Of a DNA stretch of 64,000 bases, positions 63,401 to 64,000 are shown piece after piece; the stretch's first letter is position 1, and the number at the start of each line of letters is the position of its first letter. A program made the position numbers and the translations under genes. The notes under the pieces were generated by a model, which worked only from the letters and a program-made list of their open reading frames with translations, was not told the DNA's origin and made no database searches. The DNA is from a bacterium HR37 (lineage in GTDB: Bacteria; Desulfobacterota_D; UBA1144; Nemesobacterales; CSP1-2): NCBI GenBank assembly GCA_002898375.1, contig BEIN01000008.1, positions 1 through 64,000 on the forward strand, written 5' to 3'.

Positions 63401-64000
63401 CTAAAGCCAGTTTAGCTTTTTCATAACCGCACCTCGAACCACTTCAAACCTAGAAGAGTCCGATGGCAGAAAGACATTTCCTATCTGCGCAACAGGCATA
63501 ACACCAACAAGGGAGTTTGTTAAAAAAGCCCCATCAGATGAGAGTAAAGCATCCAGATCAAACCTACCCTCCTCTACCTTTATCCCAAGCTCACTTGCAC
63601 TCTCTATTGTAATACCGCGTGTAATCCCCGGTAAAAGCCCACATGAAGGCTCAGGGGTAAAAAGCATTCCTTCTTTTAACCAAAATATATTACTTGCACT
63701 TGCTTCGGTAACCTCCCCTTTTTCATTCAGGAAAACTGCCTCATCAAAACCAGAAGAAAGGGCACTCCTTCTAGCTATTACGTTTTCTAAATAGTTAATG
63801 GATTTAATCCCTGAAACGGGAGAGGTAGATGCACGATAAAATGGGGAAACGCATACTCTAACCTGCGTTTTACAAGGTTCACGGTATTGCCTAACCGTAA
63901 CAAGCACAGACCCACTTTGAGGAAGCTCATAGAAAACAGGGCTCCCGCAAGAAAGCAAACACACCTTTACATAAGCATCAGAAATACCTGAGATAGAAAC
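63401..64000 (-). CDS. Class IV aminotransferase (PabC/IlvE/Dat-like), 5' end beyond the window
   Basis: The frame runs off the right edge, so the N-terminus is missing. Visible are the PLP lysine region GIKSINYLENVIARR, the VTEASASNIFWL motif typical of fold-type IV enzymes, and PEPSCGLLPGITR. The likely identity is aminodeoxychorismate lyase (PabC), but branched-chain or D-amino acid aminotransferase cannot be separated from this fragment. Reads away from the candidate origin. Confidence 0.85.
   Translation of the reverse strand, partial: VSISGISDAYVKVCLLSCGSPVFYELPQSGSVLVTVRQYREPCKTQVRVCVSPFYRASTSPVSGIKSINYLENVIARRSALSSGFDEAVFLNEKGEVTEASASNIFWLKEGMLFTPEPSCGLLPGITRGITIESASELGIKVEEGRFDLDALLSSDGAFLTNSLVGVMPVAQIGNVFLPSDSSRFEVVRGAVMKKLNWL

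Noticed and set aside
1..64000. CRISPR arrays, IS elements, tRNA or rRNA genes
   Set aside because: No direct-repeat-spacer pattern, transposase, terminal inverted repeats or cloverleaf was found. Intergenic gaps are mostly too short to hold such genes.

Overview
The window looks like a chromosomal segment of a diderm (Gram-negative type) bacterium of low to moderate GC. It carries TolQ/TolR/TolA-like proteins, lipoproteins with lipoboxes, a BepA-like M48 protease and type IV pilus minor pilins with PilY1. It also has an LL-diaminopimelate aminotransferase (DapL), a SufBCD-SufU-SufS system and an F420:NADPH oxidoreductase-like protein. The mix is compatible with a Desulfobacterota-like or related deep lineage, but I cannot assign a phylum from the sequence alone. 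No tRNA, rRNA, insertion sequence, prophage or CRISPR array is visible. Nearly all the DNA is compact housekeeping sequence.

Layout. 1-3.0 kb: partial membrane ORF, GT2 glycosyltransferase, dapL. 3.3-7.5 kb (+): translation and export operon ffh-rpsP-khpA-rimM-trmD-rplS, where TrmD is fused to a second SPOUT methyltransferase-like domain. 7.5-14.6 kb (-): tolQ-tolR-tolA-like, histidine phosphatase, argS, two SPOR proteins, CDP-alcohol phosphatidyltransferase. 14.8-20.2 kb: CBS protein, YnfA, ruvCAB with yebC, secreted proteins. 20.4-22.3 kb: rho, then a 580-base spacer holding a 43-residue lysine/alanine-rich histone-H1-like gene with its own promoter, a leader terminator and a final terminator. 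22.3-28.5 kb (-): rrf2-sufB-sufC-sufD-sufU-rieske-sufS. 28.6-37.6 kb (-): two CorC/HlyC-type proteins, thiL, TSUP exporter, family-5 UDG, TraB-like protein, two lipoproteins, M48-TPR protease. 37.7-47.4 kb: B12-radical SAM enzyme, small secreted proteins, methyltransferase, GNAT, SRAP protein, an inactivated metallo-beta-lactamase-fold protein, YjbQ, F420 reductase, alpha/beta hydrolase, and SBP56/methanethiol-oxidase-like protein with a membrane partner. 47.7-56.8 kb (-): bactofilin, M23 peptidase, minor pilin/PilY1 cluster. 57-61.7 kb (-): radC, rluB-like gene, tmk, holB, metG. 61.8-63.2 kb (+): mnmE. Then comes a parS site with a DnaA-box cluster, and a class IV aminotransferase runs off the end.

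Two observations stand out. First, two intergenic loci on the + strand (about 32.35 and 47.58 kb) share one architecture: a nearly identical TTGACA-N17-TATTTT promoter, an AU-rich 5' part, the shared motif CTCCATCCTCCTT, and a 13-bp-stem intrinsic terminator. They look like paralogous small RNAs of about 90 nt whose CCUCCUU segment imitates the anti-Shine-Dalgarno tail of 16S rRNA. Second, a consensus 16-bp parS begins 3 bases after the mnmE stop and is followed by five or more DnaA-box-like sequences. Most genes to the left point away from this spot, so it is a good candidate for the replication origin or its immediate surroundings.

Other points of interest are the TrmD-SPOUT fusion, the metallo-beta-lactamase-fold protein that has lost its metal ligands, paired CRP-like dyads ahead of ffh, a dyad at the suf promoter that could be the Rrf2 operator, and a possible attenuator ahead of the histone-like gene.
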